Source of the DNA: Leptospira sp. | Lineage (GTDB): Bacteria > Spirochaetota > Leptospiria > Leptospirales > Leptospiraceae | Assembly: GCA_016742255.1 (NCBI GenBank) | Contig: JACVCB010000009.1 | Location: 72,536-136,535, forward strand | DNA length: 64,000 nucleotides | Reading direction: 5' to 3' | Part shown: in pieces, positions 47,583-56,528 of the stretch | How positions within the stretch are numbered: position 1 is the stretch's first letter | Layout of the letters: every line of letters begins with the position of its first letter | Notes under the pieces: generated by a model | Told to the model about the DNA's origin: nothing | Seen by the model: only the letters and a program-made list of their open reading frames with translations | Databases searched by the model: none | Program-made: the position numbers and the translations under genes

Positions 47583-48461
47583 ATGAAACAACAGTTAACC
47601 TTAGGAACCGTTCAGTTTGGTTTAAACTATGGAGTTTCTAATTCTGCAGGGAAAGTAAACCCAAAAGAAGTAGAATCTATTTTAGATTTTGCTTATGAGA
47701 ATGGAATCTCGGAGTTAGATACGGCAGTTGCTTATGGAGACAGTGAAATCATTTTAGGTAGACTAATCAACGCCAGATTTAAGGTATCAACCAAACTACC
47801 TAAACTGGATTTAGAAAATCATAAGAATGTCCGCGAATGGACCAAATCTCAAATTGAATCTTCTTTAGAAAGATTAAACCTAAGTCAAATCGAAACACTA
47901 TTTTTACATGATGTATCAATATTATTTAGTCCGAAGGCTATAGAAGTTTATGAAACCATTCAAGACTTTGTATCCAAAGGAATCATTCGTAAATTTGGTT
48001 TGAGTATTTATAGTCATCACGATTTGGAAAAAATTCCCAGTTATGTTGAATACAATCGAATCCAATGTCCTATCAATGTATTTGATCGTTCGTTAGAGTC
48101 GAGTGGATGGATGGATTCTTTACACTTGAAAGGAATTGAAATCCAAGCACGTTCCATTTTTTTACAAGGTATTCTCTTGATGAAAAAAGAGACTAGGCCC
48201 AAGTATTTTTCTAAGTGGTCGGGTTTGTTTGAAAAATGGGATAAGGCAATTGAGAAAAACCAGATATCTCCCGCACTCTTCTGTATTCTTTTTATAAAAT
48301 CTCTGACAAAAGTATCGAATGTTGTTTTTGGTGTAGAATCAAAAAGCCAATTATCAGAAATCATCTCCCATTTTAATGAAACTCCAACATTACAATTTTT
48401 GGATGAACTTTCTTCTGATGATGAAGACTTAATTTACCCATTCCGTTGGCAATTAAAATGA
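47583..48461 (+). CDS. aldo/keto reductase family protein
   Basis: A 292-residue TIM-barrel aldo/keto reductase: LGTVQFGLNYGVSN start, 'NGISELDTAVAYGDSEIILG' (catalytic Asp/Tyr region), KVSTKLPK (Lys), and the 'LFLHDVSIL' segment with the catalytic His. Such enzymes are often found inside nonulosonic acid clusters, but the step is not established. Starts two bases after pseC; the end overlaps the next gene by ATGA (48458-48461). Confidence 0.85.
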   Translation: MKQQLTLGTVQFGLNYGVSNSAGKVNPKEVESILDFAYENGISELDTAVAYGDSEIILGRLINARFKVSTKLPKLDLENHKNVREWTKSQIESSLERLNLSQIETLFLHDVSILFSPKAIEVYETIQDFVSKGIIRKFGLSIYSHHDLEKIPSYVEYNRIQCPINVFDRSLESSGWMDSLHLKGIEIQARSIFLQGILLMKKETRPKYFSKWSGLFEKWDKAIEKNQISPALFCILFIKSLTKVSNVVFGVESKSQLSEIISHFNETPTLQFLDELSSDDEDLIYPFRWQLK

Positions 48462-50485
48462 AAGTATTAGCGATCGTACAAGCGAGAATGGGTTCCACTA
48501 GATATCCTGGGAAGGTAATGGAACCTGTTGTAGGTTACCCCATGATTGATTTACTAGTCAATCGATTAAAAACCTCTCGGTTGATAAACCAAATAGTGGT
48601 CGCTACCTCTGTTGCTTCCGTAAATGATCCTTTTGTAAACCATCTACATGAGCTGAAGATTGATTGTTTCAGAGGAAGTGAAAATGATGTTTTAAACCGA
48701 TTTTATTTAGCGGCAGAACAATACAAAGCGGATGTAGTTGTGAGGATCACGGGTGATTGTCCTCTGGTTGATGCGAACTTGGTAGACCAAGTAATCAATC
48801 TTTATTTACAAGGTGGGATAAACTATGCGTCCAATATCAATCCCCCAACTTACCCTGATGGTTTGGACATTGAAGTATTCTCATTTGATGCTTTAAAAGA
48901 GGCAAATGAGAAGGCAACAACGGACTTCGATCGGGAACATGTCACTCCTTACCTAAGAAGAGAAAAACAATTTCAAAGAAAAAACTTTGAGAACTCTGAA
49001 GACCATTCATCACTAAGGTGGACTGTGGATGAACCAGAGGATTTGGTTGTCATTAAAAAAGTATTTGAACACTTTTCGCCAAATACCAACTTCTCTTGGT
49101 TAGATGTATTGGCATTAGAGTCTGCAAAACCTGAGTTATTCCAATCCAATAAAAAATATTTAAGAAATCAAGGTTCGATTATGAGTAGTGGCCAAAAACT
49201 TTGGCAGAGGGCAAAAAAAGTAATCCCTGGTGGAAACATGCTTCTTTCAAAAAGAGCTGAAATGTTTTTACCTGAAAAATGGCCTGCATACTTTAGTAAA
49301 ACTAACGGTTGCAAGGTTTGGGATATCGATGGCAAAGAATATATAGATATGTTCCTTATGGGTGTTGGTACGAATACTTTAGGATATGGGCATCCAGAAG
49401 TAGACCAAGCTGTTTTTGATGTGGTCAAATCAGGAAATATGTCAACACTGAACTGTCCTGAAGAAGTTTACTTAGCAGAGAAGTTGGTGGAGTTACACCC
49501 TTGGTCTGATATGGTTCGTTTAGCAAGGACAGGTGGAGAAGCAAATGCCATTGCAATCAGAATTGCAAGAGCAGCTTCAGGAAAAGATAAAGTAGCCATC
49601 TGTGGTTATCATGGCTGGCATGATTGGTATTTATCGGCAAACCTATCAAGTGATGATAAACTTTCTGGGCATCTATTACCAGGTTTAGATCCAAATGGAG
49701 TTCCTAAATCATTAGCTGGATCTGTCTTTCCATTCCACTACAACCAAATCGAAGAATTGGAATCCTTAGTTAAAAATGAATCAATTGGTGTGATTATGAT
49801 GGAAGTATCCAGGAACACTGGTCCAACTTCTGGATTCTTAGAAAAAGTAAGAGAGATTGCAACAAAGAATGGAATCGTACTCATCTTTGATGAATGTACT
49901 TCTGGTTTTCGACAAACCTTTGGTGGTTTACATAAACAATATAAGGTTGATCCAGACATGGCAATTTTTGGCAAAACACTTGGTAATGGTTATGCCATTA
50001 CTGCCATCATTGGCAGAAGAAATATAATGGAATCGGCCCAAGCAACTTTTATCAGTAGTACATTTTGGACTGAACGCATTGGACCGACTGCTGCATTGAA
50101 GACATTGGAAGTGATGGAGAAATTAAAATCGTGGGAAATTATCACAGCGATTGGAAATCAAATCACGGAAGCATGGAAATCATTAGCGAGTGAGACTAAA
50201 CTTGAAATGGATTATTGGGGTTTACCTGCACTTTGTGGTTTCACTGTAAAAAGTCCAAATGCATTAAAGTACAAAACGTACATCACACAAGAAATGTTAA
50301 AAAAAGGATATTTAGCAGGAACTTCAGTCTATGCTTGTATCAGTCATACGGATGAGATCATTGAGAAATACTTAGAAAATTTAAGACCTATTTTCCAAGT
50401 GATCTCAGAATGTGAAAATGGAAAGGATATAGATTCCCTATTGGAAGGACCTGTTTGCCATTCTGGTTTTAGCCGATTGAACTAA
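48458..50485 (+). CDS. fusion of SpsF-type cytidylyltransferase and class III aminotransferase
   Basis: A 675-residue two-domain protein. Residues 1-235: nucleotidyltransferase of the SpsF/PseF/NeuA superfamily (AIVQARMGSTRYPGKVMEPV, FRGSENDVLNRFY, ITGDCPLVDANLV, YPDGLDIEVF). Residues about 245-675: PLP aminotransferase of the glutamate-1-semialdehyde aminomutase group (KVIPGGNMLL, 'GVGTNTLGYGHPEV', ARTGGEANAIAIRIARAA, FDECTSGFR, PLP lysine Lys506 in FGKTLGNGYA). An internal ATG at 49181 (residue 242) marks the join. ATG 48458 is chosen for the ATGA overlap with the upstream gene; the frame opens at 48446. Likely activates the nonulosonic acid to CMP form and aminates a sugar. Confidence 0.85.
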   Translation: MKVLAIVQARMGSTRYPGKVMEPVVGYPMIDLLVNRLKTSRLINQIVVATSVASVNDPFVNHLHELKIDCFRGSENDVLNRFYLAAEQYKADVVVRITGDCPLVDANLVDQVINLYLQGGINYASNINPPTYPDGLDIEVFSFDALKEANEKATTDFDREHVTPYLRREKQFQRKNFENSEDHSSLRWTVDEPEDLVVIKKVFEHFSPNTNFSWLDVLALESAKPELFQSNKKYLRNQGSIMSSGQKLWQRAKKVIPGGNMLLSKRAEMFLPEKWPAYFSKTNGCKVWDIDGKEYIDMFLMGVGTNTLGYGHPEVDQAVFDVVKSGNMSTLNCPEEVYLAEKLVELHPWSDMVRLARTGGEANAIAIRIARAASGKDKVAICGYHGWHDWYLSANLSSDDKLSGHLLPGLDPNGVPKSLAGSVFPFHYNQIEELESLVKNESIGVIMMEVSRNTGPTSGFLEKVREIATKNGIVLIFDECTSGFRQTFGGLHKQYKVDPDMAIFGKTLGNGYAITAIIGRRNIMESAQATFISSTFWTERIGPTAALKTLEVMEKLKSWEIITAIGNQITEAWKSLASETKLEMDYWGLPALCGFTVKSPNALKYKTYITQEMLKKGYLAGTSVYACISHTDEIIEKYLENLRPIFQVISECENGKDIDSLLEGPVCHSGFSRLN

Positions 50486-50503
50486 AGGTTTTTAAGTTCG
50501 TTT

Positions 50504-51472
50504 GTGGTTCTTTTTTTAACTGAATATTTTCGATCAAATGGACTAGGGCATCTCAGGCGATGTATTGCCTTTTCTGAATTGTTTGAAAGTGAAGGGATTA
50601 AAACTAAAATTCTCGTCAATACAGATCACGAAGACGCAGAAATCTTCCAATCAGAATTAAATCAACAAAATTGGTTGGTACAAAATCAATTGGAAACTTG
50701 GTATGATGCGATCATCATAGATTCATACCGTGCTGAAGCTGCTGATTATGAACACTTTAAACAATATACACATCATTTAGTTGCGATTGATGATGACAAA
50801 CGGATAGAGTATCCGTCAGGTTGTATCATTTACAATGGCGGACTTGGAGGTTTGGTTTACCAATACGATCCAAATCGATATAAAAAGATATTGGTTGGTC
50901 CTGAGTATGCTTTATTAAGAAAAGAATTTAGAGAGAATCGAATAGAGAAAAAAATAAATCAAAATATCGATAGGATACTCATTACGATGGGAGGAAGTGA
51001 TCCTTTACACTTAACTTCCAAATTGATACAATTCTACCATTCTGAATTTCCATCATCAGAGTTGGATGTGATTGTTGGACCTGGATTTACAGAATTTACA
51101 GAGGAAGAGTTCCATCAATTTCCATATCTCAAGATATATAGAAATCTAGATGCTCGTTCCATGTGCGAACTTATGTTACAAGTTGACTTGTGTATTACTG
51201 CAGGTGGACAAACAATCTATGAACTTGGAAAATTAGGGATTCCTTTTATTGTGATCCAAACTGCAGAGAACCAAACAGGGAATATTTCTGGACTTGTGAA
51301 ATCAGGTGTCATTGAATCTTACATAGAGCCAAGTCGGGGAGATTTTTTAACAAATCTTTCCCAGTTAAACCAGAAACTGACAAATGTTTCCGTCCGACAA
51401 AATATGAGTACAAAACTAAAAACGATCTTTCAGATCAAATCTTTTGATATCGTTGGATCTATTTTAAACTAA
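50504..51472 (+). CDS. pseG: PseG-type UDP-sugar hydrolase
   Basis: A 322-residue GT-B-fold hydrolase that releases UDP from UDP-2,4-diacetamido-2,4,6-trideoxy-L-altrose before the PseI step. Seen: SNGLGHLRRCIAF (conserved GxGHxxR, His is the general base), 'AIIIDSYRAEAADYE', GGSDPLHLT (glycine-rich UDP site), and 'CITAGGQTIYELGKLGIPFIVIQTAENQ' (UDP-binding end). GTG start at 50504, 18 bases after the fusion gene. Assigned as PseG from motifs and from the pse context. Confidence 0.87.
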   Translation: MVLFLTEYFRSNGLGHLRRCIAFSELFESEGIKTKILVNTDHEDAEIFQSELNQQNWLVQNQLETWYDAIIIDSYRAEAADYEHFKQYTHHLVAIDDDKRIEYPSGCIIYNGGLGGLVYQYDPNRYKKILVGPEYALLRKEFRENRIEKKINQNIDRILITMGGSDPLHLTSKLIQFYHSEFPSSELDVIVGPGFTEFTEEEFHQFPYLKIYRNLDARSMCELMLQVDLCITAGGQTIYELGKLGIPFIVIQTAENQTGNISGLVKSGVIESYIEPSRGDFLTNLSQLNQKLTNVSVRQNMSTKLKTIFQIKSFDIVGSILN

Positions 51473-52318
51473 ATGAACGAAGTGATCTTTTGTGGTTTTG
51501 GTGCCTTGGGGCAAAGTTGTTTATCCGAACTTATCAACGCTGGTTTAAATGTAACTCATGTATTAACACACAAAGAATTGAAATCTGATTCTGTTGATAC
51601 ACTTGCACTAGAAAATAAGATTCCTTTTTACTATTCTGATTTGAGAAAAGACCAAATCCTTTTGCATGAACTGAAGAGTAAAAAAATCAAATATCTCATC
51701 AGTGTGAACTATCGTTATATTATTCCTAACCAGTTGTTAAACTCTGCAGAATACCCACTGAATATCCATGGTTCTTTATTACCTAAGTATAGGGGAAGGG
51801 CTCCACATATATGGGCCATTATCAATGGTGAGGCTTTTACAGGTGTGACTTGCCATATCATGGAAGCCACAGTTGATACAGGACCAATTTATAGCCAAAT
51901 TAAAATTCCTATTTCCGCTGAGACAACTGGCAATGACATCATCAATGAATTTAAAGCAATCTACCCAAAGATTTTAAGTGAGACATTGGAGAAAATAGAC
52001 AATCAATACATACCAACTCCTCAAAAAGAAGAGGAAGCAACGTATTTTGGGAAACGGATTCCTGAGATGGGTTATATCGACATACTCAAATCGAAAAAGT
52101 CGATTATAAACTTTGTTCGAGCACAAACTCGGCCTTATCCTGGGGCTTATTATTTTTTACCTACGGGGGAAAAGATCATCATTTATAAAATTTCAGAATT
52201 CAACTCAAACGAAAACCAAACTAATTTATTTTTGGGAAGTATTCGGAAGTGTAACGAAGGTTATTTGATTGGTGTTTCTGATGGAATTTTAATGATTACG
52301 GAATATGAAATTATATGA
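51473..52318 (+). CDS. sugar N-formyltransferase
   Basis: A 281-residue formyltransferase (Formyl_trans_N plus C-terminal OB-like part) using N10-formyltetrahydrofolate. The catalytic triad is visible: Asn and His in LNIHGSLLPKYRGRAPHIWA and Asp in VDTGPI, with GVTCHIME. Sugar formyltransferases of this type (ArnA N-domain, WbkC, VioF, QdtF) act on nucleotide-linked 4-amino sugars. ATG directly follows the pseG stop; its end overlaps pseI by ATGA. Its place between pseG and pseI, where pseH is normally expected, suggests it formylates the PseC product instead of an acetyl transfer. Confidence 0.86.
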   Translation: MNEVIFCGFGALGQSCLSELINAGLNVTHVLTHKELKSDSVDTLALENKIPFYYSDLRKDQILLHELKSKKIKYLISVNYRYIIPNQLLNSAEYPLNIHGSLLPKYRGRAPHIWAIINGEAFTGVTCHIMEATVDTGPIYSQIKIPISAETTGNDIINEFKAIYPKILSETLEKIDNQYIPTPQKEEEATYFGKRIPEMGYIDILKSKKSIINFVRAQTRPYPGAYYFLPTGEKIIIYKISEFNSNENQTNLFLGSIRKCNEGYLIGVSDGILMITEYEII

Positions 52319-53358
52319 ACTTTGAATTTTCGCGAAATAAAAAACCATTTATCATTGCAGAGATGTCAGGAAATCACAACCAATCTTTGGAAAGAGCATT
52401 GGAGATAATAGACTCTGCTGCTAGTTGTGGCGTAGCAGCAATTAAGATTCAAACCTATACTGCTGATACTCTTACCATTGACAAAGGTGATGGAGAGTTT
52501 TTTATTTCCGATCCAAAAAGTTTATGGAAGGGGACTTCTCTTTACGAGTTGTATAAAAAAGCATATACCCCTTGGGAATGGCACAAAGCTATTTTTGAAC
52601 ATGCAAATAAAAAGGGAGTATTATGTTTTAGTTCTCCTTTCGATTTTACTGCCGTTGATTTTTTAGAATCTCTAAATGCACCTGCTTATAAGATTGCTTC
52701 GTTTGAGAATAATGATTTATCTCTCATCCGAAAAGTGGCTGCAACAAAAAAGCCCATTATCATTTCAACGGGCATGGCCACCATTGCTGAGATTGCAGAA
52801 GCAGTGGATGCTGTTCGTTCAGTTGGGAATGAAAATCTGACCCTTTTGAAATGTACAAGCACCTATCCTGCAAGTCCCGAAAATACAAACATTCTTAGTA
52901 TCCCTGCAATGAGAGATATGTTTCGTTGTGAGGTTGGCTTGTCAGACCATACAATGGGGATTGGTGTCGCGGTTGCCAGTGTCGCACTTGGGGCAACAGT
53001 TATCGAAAAACATTTTACGTTAAGAAGAGCAGACGGTGGAGTTGATTCCACATTTTCATTGGAACCAGAAGAAATGAAGGCACTTGTCGTGGAAAGTGAA
53101 CGTGCTTGGTTATCACTAGGTTCTGTGAAACTGGAAAGATCAAAAGCAGAAGAAAAATCGATCATTTTTAAAAGATCTTTATATGTAGTAAAAGATGTCA
53201 AAAAGGGTGAAACCTTTACAAGTGAATCTGTTCGTAGTATTCGACCTGGGTATGGAATTCCTCCTAAATATATTGATATCATTATTGGCTCAAAGGCTAT
53301 GTTTGATATTCCTAGAGGAACCGCAGTTAGTTGGGATATGATCAATGGAAAAAAATAA
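52315..53358 (+). CDS. pseI: pseudaminic acid synthase
   Basis: A 347-residue NeuB-family synthase that condenses the free trideoxy-sugar with phosphoenolpyruvate. Residues about 10-250 hold the TIM barrel: FIIAEMSGNHNQSLERALE, AIKIQTYTADTLTID, 'CFSSPFDFTAVDFLESLNAPAYKIASFE', STGMATIAEI, LSDHTMGIGVAVASVALGATVIEKHFTL. The PseI-specific AEMSGNHN and ADGGVDSTFSLEP are present (sialic/legionaminic synthases differ here). The SAF (antifreeze-like) tail starts about 275 (KRSLYVVKDVKKGE). ATGA overlap with the formyltransferase; its end overlaps the next gene by 14 bases. Confidence 0.93.
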   Translation: MNFEFSRNKKPFIIAEMSGNHNQSLERALEIIDSAASCGVAAIKIQTYTADTLTIDKGDGEFFISDPKSLWKGTSLYELYKKAYTPWEWHKAIFEHANKKGVLCFSSPFDFTAVDFLESLNAPAYKIASFENNDLSLIRKVAATKKPIIISTGMATIAEIAEAVDAVRSVGNENLTLLKCTSTYPASPENTNILSIPAMRDMFRCEVGLSDHTMGIGVAVASVALGATVIEKHFTLRRADGGVDSTFSLEPEEMKALVVESERAWLSLGSVKLERSKAEEKSIIFKRSLYVVKDVKKGETFTSESVRSIRPGYGIPPKYIDIIIGSKAMFDIPRGTAVSWDMINGKK

Positions 53359-54772
53359 TCATTTATCAGTTGCTATCGTAGGGGCTGGACTAAGTGGTTC
53401 ATTACTCGCCATCAATTTATTAAAGAACACTTTTAATGGCAAAATTGAAATTTTCTTAATTGAATCTTCTAAAAAAAGATTTGGTAGAGGTGTTGCTTAT
53501 TCACCGAATTCAATTTATCAAAAATTAAATGTTCCTGCAAAGGGCATGAGTTTGTTTCCAGAAAATCCGAATCATTTTGTGGATTGGTGGAAATCGAATG
53601 AAAAGAATTATTTTTATTTAGGAGAAAGTTATGATGAAAATTCATTTTTCCCTAGATTTATTTTTGGTGATTACTTAGAATCTACTTTGAATTCCAATAT
53701 TCAAACAAAATCGCCCAATAAAGAGTTTTTTACAATCAACGATGAAGTAGTTGATGCTACAAAAATTGAATCACAATGGAAAATCAAACTTTCTTCAGGT
53801 GCAGAGTTGATTGTCGACAATCTAATACTCGCAACGGGGAATATCCCACCTGGAAATCCAAATTACCTATCTAATGATGTTTTGGATAGCAAACGATATT
53901 TACATAATCCATGGGATGATAGTTTATTTGAATCAATCCAATTGAATGAGTCGTTAGGTATTTTAGGTTCTGGTTTATCGATGGTAGATGTAATTATGAC
54001 CTTAAAAAGAAAAAACTTCCAAGGTAAAATTGTTTCGTTTTCTAGGTCAGGAAAATTGCCCAAAGTTCATTCGAAACCAGATCATTTGAATCCAACTCCA
54101 TTTCCCGAATTAGTTGGCAATGTAAATCATGATGTACATAAAATAAGAAATTGGATTCGAGAGAATGAAGGAATATCCGATGTCAATTTAATGAATGTGA
54201 TTAGACCTTTCACATCTGAAATCTGGAAATCTTGGGATGGCAAAAGCCAACGCAGATTCATACGACATGTTCGTCCATTTTGGGAATCCTTTCGTCACAG
54301 AATTCCTTCTGAGTCTATGGAGATTATTTCTGAATGGATTCATTTGGGAAAACTTACATTTTTAAAAGCAAGGATTCAATCTTCCAAACTTGAAAATGAC
54401 ACAATTGAAATTTCTACTTTAGAACCACACTCAAAATTTGGCTCGTATCGATTTGATCGATTGATCAATTGTACGGGACCTGATACAAAGTTGAAGGAAG
54501 TAAAAAGTGATTTATATAACAATTTGAAGAAGAAGGGATATATCACCCAATCGGAGAATGGAATTGGATTTGTCACTGGAAATTTAGGACAAGTAAAATC
54601 AAAAGAAGGTAAGTTTTTAACAAATTTATACTGTTTGGGTCCACTTAGAAAAAATGAATTATGGGAATCAACTGCTTTAAGAGAAATTAGAGACCAAGTA
54701 ATTGAGTTAACTTCTGTTATTTCGAATTTAAACTTAAAAAATACCGATACACTAAATCAAACTAGTTTATAA
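53345..54772 (+). CDS. FAD-NAD(P)-binding protein (COG4529-like)
   Basis: A 475-residue flavoprotein-like protein with the FAD Rossmann motif at the very start (VAIVGAGLSGSLLAINLLKN, about residues 9-29), GRGVAYSP and NVPAKGMSLFP in the 'NAD_binding_9' region, a second dinucleotide motif LGILGSGLSMVDV near 200, and NCTGPDTKL near 375. These fit the COG4529 group, whose reactions are mostly unknown (possibly oxidation of a sugar or amino function). It overlaps the end of pseI by 14 bases, so it is part of the same message. Function in the pathway is not known. Confidence 0.78.
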   Translation: MEKNNHLSVAIVGAGLSGSLLAINLLKNTFNGKIEIFLIESSKKRFGRGVAYSPNSIYQKLNVPAKGMSLFPENPNHFVDWWKSNEKNYFYLGESYDENSFFPRFIFGDYLESTLNSNIQTKSPNKEFFTINDEVVDATKIESQWKIKLSSGAELIVDNLILATGNIPPGNPNYLSNDVLDSKRYLHNPWDDSLFESIQLNESLGILGSGLSMVDVIMTLKRKNFQGKIVSFSRSGKLPKVHSKPDHLNPTPFPELVGNVNHDVHKIRNWIRENEGISDVNLMNVIRPFTSEIWKSWDGKSQRRFIRHVRPFWESFRHRIPSESMEIISEWIHLGKLTFLKARIQSSKLENDTIEISTLEPHSKFGSYRFDRLINCTGPDTKLKEVKSDLYNNLKKKGYITQSENGIGFVTGNLGQVKSKEGKFLTNLYCLGPLRKNELWESTALREIRDQVIELTSVISNLNLKNTDTLNQTSL

Positions 54773-54819
54773 GTTTTATAAGAATATTCTATCTAGGAAA
54801 TCACATAACATATCAGTAT

Positions 54820-55560
54820 ATGAAAAAATTTGTCGCAACCATTGAAGCAAGAATGACGTCCTCACGTCTTCCTGGTAAAGTATTATTGCCAGTTCGCGGA
54901 AGACCAATCCTCGGTTATTTGATCGATCGATTGAAAAAAGTCCAATCAATCGATGAGATTGTCCTTGCAACAACCATCAATGAGGCTGATAACCCAGTTG
55001 TTGATTTTGCAAAATCCGAAGGGATTTCAGTGTTTAGAGGGAGTGAAGATGATGTTTTACTCCGTGTCGTGGATGCCGCAAAATCTGTAAACGCGGATGT
55101 GATTGTGGAAATTACTGGTGATTGTCCTATTATTGATCCGGAGATTATCGACCAATGCATTCAATTGTATAAATACAATAACGCTTCTTATGTTGGGAAT
55201 GCACATATTAGAAGTTATCCAGATGGAATGGACGTACAAGTGTTTTCATTAAATGACCTAGAGAAGTCTGGGAATCTAACAAATGATAAATTAGACAGAG
55301 AACATGTTTCTCTATATATGAGAAATCATCCAGAGTTATTCCCCCACTTACATCTTGTAGCACCAACTTCCGTCTTTTGGCCTGAATTAGGTCTTACATT
55401 AGATGAAAAACAAGACTTTGAACTTTTGAAATCGATCATTGAACATTTTTATTCAATTCAAAAACCATTTTTTAGCATTTATGAATGTGTATCTTATTTA
55501 AAAGAGAATCCTAGGTTATTGGAAATCAATAAAAAAGTATTAAGGAAGGGTGATACTTAA
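54820..55560 (+). CDS. SpsF-type nucleotidyltransferase (second copy)
   Basis: A 246-residue cytidylyltransferase-like protein, paralogous to the first domain of the fusion protein at 48458: both share IEARMTSSRLPGKV / VQARMGSTRYPGKV, FRGSEDDVLLR / FRGSENDVLNR, ITGDCPIID / ITGDCPLVD, and YPDGMDVQVF / YPDGLDIEVF. It is stand-alone. Starts at ATG 54820 after the largest gap in the region (47 bases). It begins a second sub-group with Gfo/Idh, DegT and GNAT genes. The base (CTP or another NTP) and the sugar are not certain. Confidence 0.83.
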   Translation: MKKFVATIEARMTSSRLPGKVLLPVRGRPILGYLIDRLKKVQSIDEIVLATTINEADNPVVDFAKSEGISVFRGSEDDVLLRVVDAAKSVNADVIVEITGDCPIIDPEIIDQCIQLYKYNNASYVGNAHIRSYPDGMDVQVFSLNDLEKSGNLTNDKLDREHVSLYMRNHPELFPHLHLVAPTSVFWPELGLTLDEKQDFELLKSIIEHFYSIQKPFFSIYECVSYLKENPRLLEINKKVLRKGDT

Positions 55561-55562
55561 AA

Positions 55563-56528
55563 TTGAAGGTTTTTATCGTAGGTCTTGGGCAAATTGGAAT
55601 GGGGTATGATTACAAAGAAGATTACCATGTTAGTTGTTTAACCCATTTGAATGCAATACTTGCTCATGACGGTTATGAACTCGTAGGTGGATTTGATGTT
55701 TCGTTAGAAAGACGAAACATGTTTGAATCAAAATCAAAAGTGCCAAGTTTTGATGACCTTTTAGATGGTCTTACGAAAACAAATCCAGATTTCGTAATCC
55801 TTTCCACTCCAACCGAAACTCATTTTGAAATTCTAAAAACAATATTAAAACAGAAATCTTTAAAAGCCATACTGTGTGAGAAACCTATTTCTTATGATGA
55901 TGAAGAAGCAACGCAAATGGTAAACTTGTGTGAGCAAAATAATATAAAATTATTTGTAAATTACCAAAGGTTTTACTTGCCTTCTTCGGATGTGATAAAG
56001 AAAAAATTATTTCCTTCTCACAAAAAAATTGAATTTCTAAAGGGTGTTTGTTGGTATTCAAAAGGTTTGATACATAATGGAAGCCATTTTATCAATTTAT
56101 TGGAATCTTGGTTGGGAAATTTAGAGTCAATTGAATCGATAACAGCACACAATTATTGGTCAAACGAGGACACGGAACCTGATGCCTTATTTAGTTTTCA
56201 TGAAGGCAAAGTGTTTTTTATCTCATCGCGGGAATCAGATTTTTCTCACTATTCAATTGAACTGATTACATCCGAAGGGAAACTATCATATAAAAATGGG
56301 GGAGATGAAATTTATTGGCAAAATAAAGTTCCAGACCCAACCTTCCCTGGTTACACCATACTTTCGAAAGAAATGGAAGAGATCGAAAGTAATCATCTTA
56401 AGAGCCAATACTTTGTGTTAGATAAGATTTTAAAATTTATGGAAAATTCTAACTCTGTAGCAGTTTGTGAAGCATATAGTACGTTAAATATGATTAGAAT
56501 GTTAAGAAAATTAAAGGTTGAGAAATGA
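55563..56528 (+). CDS. Gfo/Idh/MocA-family oxidoreductase
   Basis: A 321-residue sugar oxidoreductase: Rossmann start VFIVGLGQIGMGYDY (GxGxxG), 'PDFVILSTPTETHFEIL', and the signature CEKPIS (Lys) near 105, followed by an alpha/beta C-terminal domain. Members oxidise or reduce sugars with NAD(P). TTG start at 55563, two bases after the previous gene; the stop overlaps the DegT gene by ATGA. Probably makes the keto-sugar that DegT aminates. Confidence 0.83.
   Translation: MKVFIVGLGQIGMGYDYKEDYHVSCLTHLNAILAHDGYELVGGFDVSLERRNMFESKSKVPSFDDLLDGLTKTNPDFVILSTPTETHFEILKTILKQKSLKAILCEKPISYDDEEATQMVNLCEQNNIKLFVNYQRFYLPSSDVIKKKLFPSHKKIEFLKGVCWYSKGLIHNGSHFINLLESWLGNLESIESITAHNYWSNEDTEPDALFSFHEGKVFFISSRESDFSHYSIELITSEGKLSYKNGGDEIYWQNKVPDPTFPGYTILSKEMEEIESNHLKSQYFVLDKILKFMENSNSVAVCEAYSTLNMIRMLRKLKVEK

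Noticed and set aside
52863..53345. 160-codon open frame on the minus strand
   Set aside because: Antisense to pseI, which is clearly the real gene.
54781..54790. 10-bp palindrome agaatattct in the gap before the second nucleotidyltransferase
   Set aside because: A single short A/T-rich palindrome of this size is expected by chance in 64 kb.
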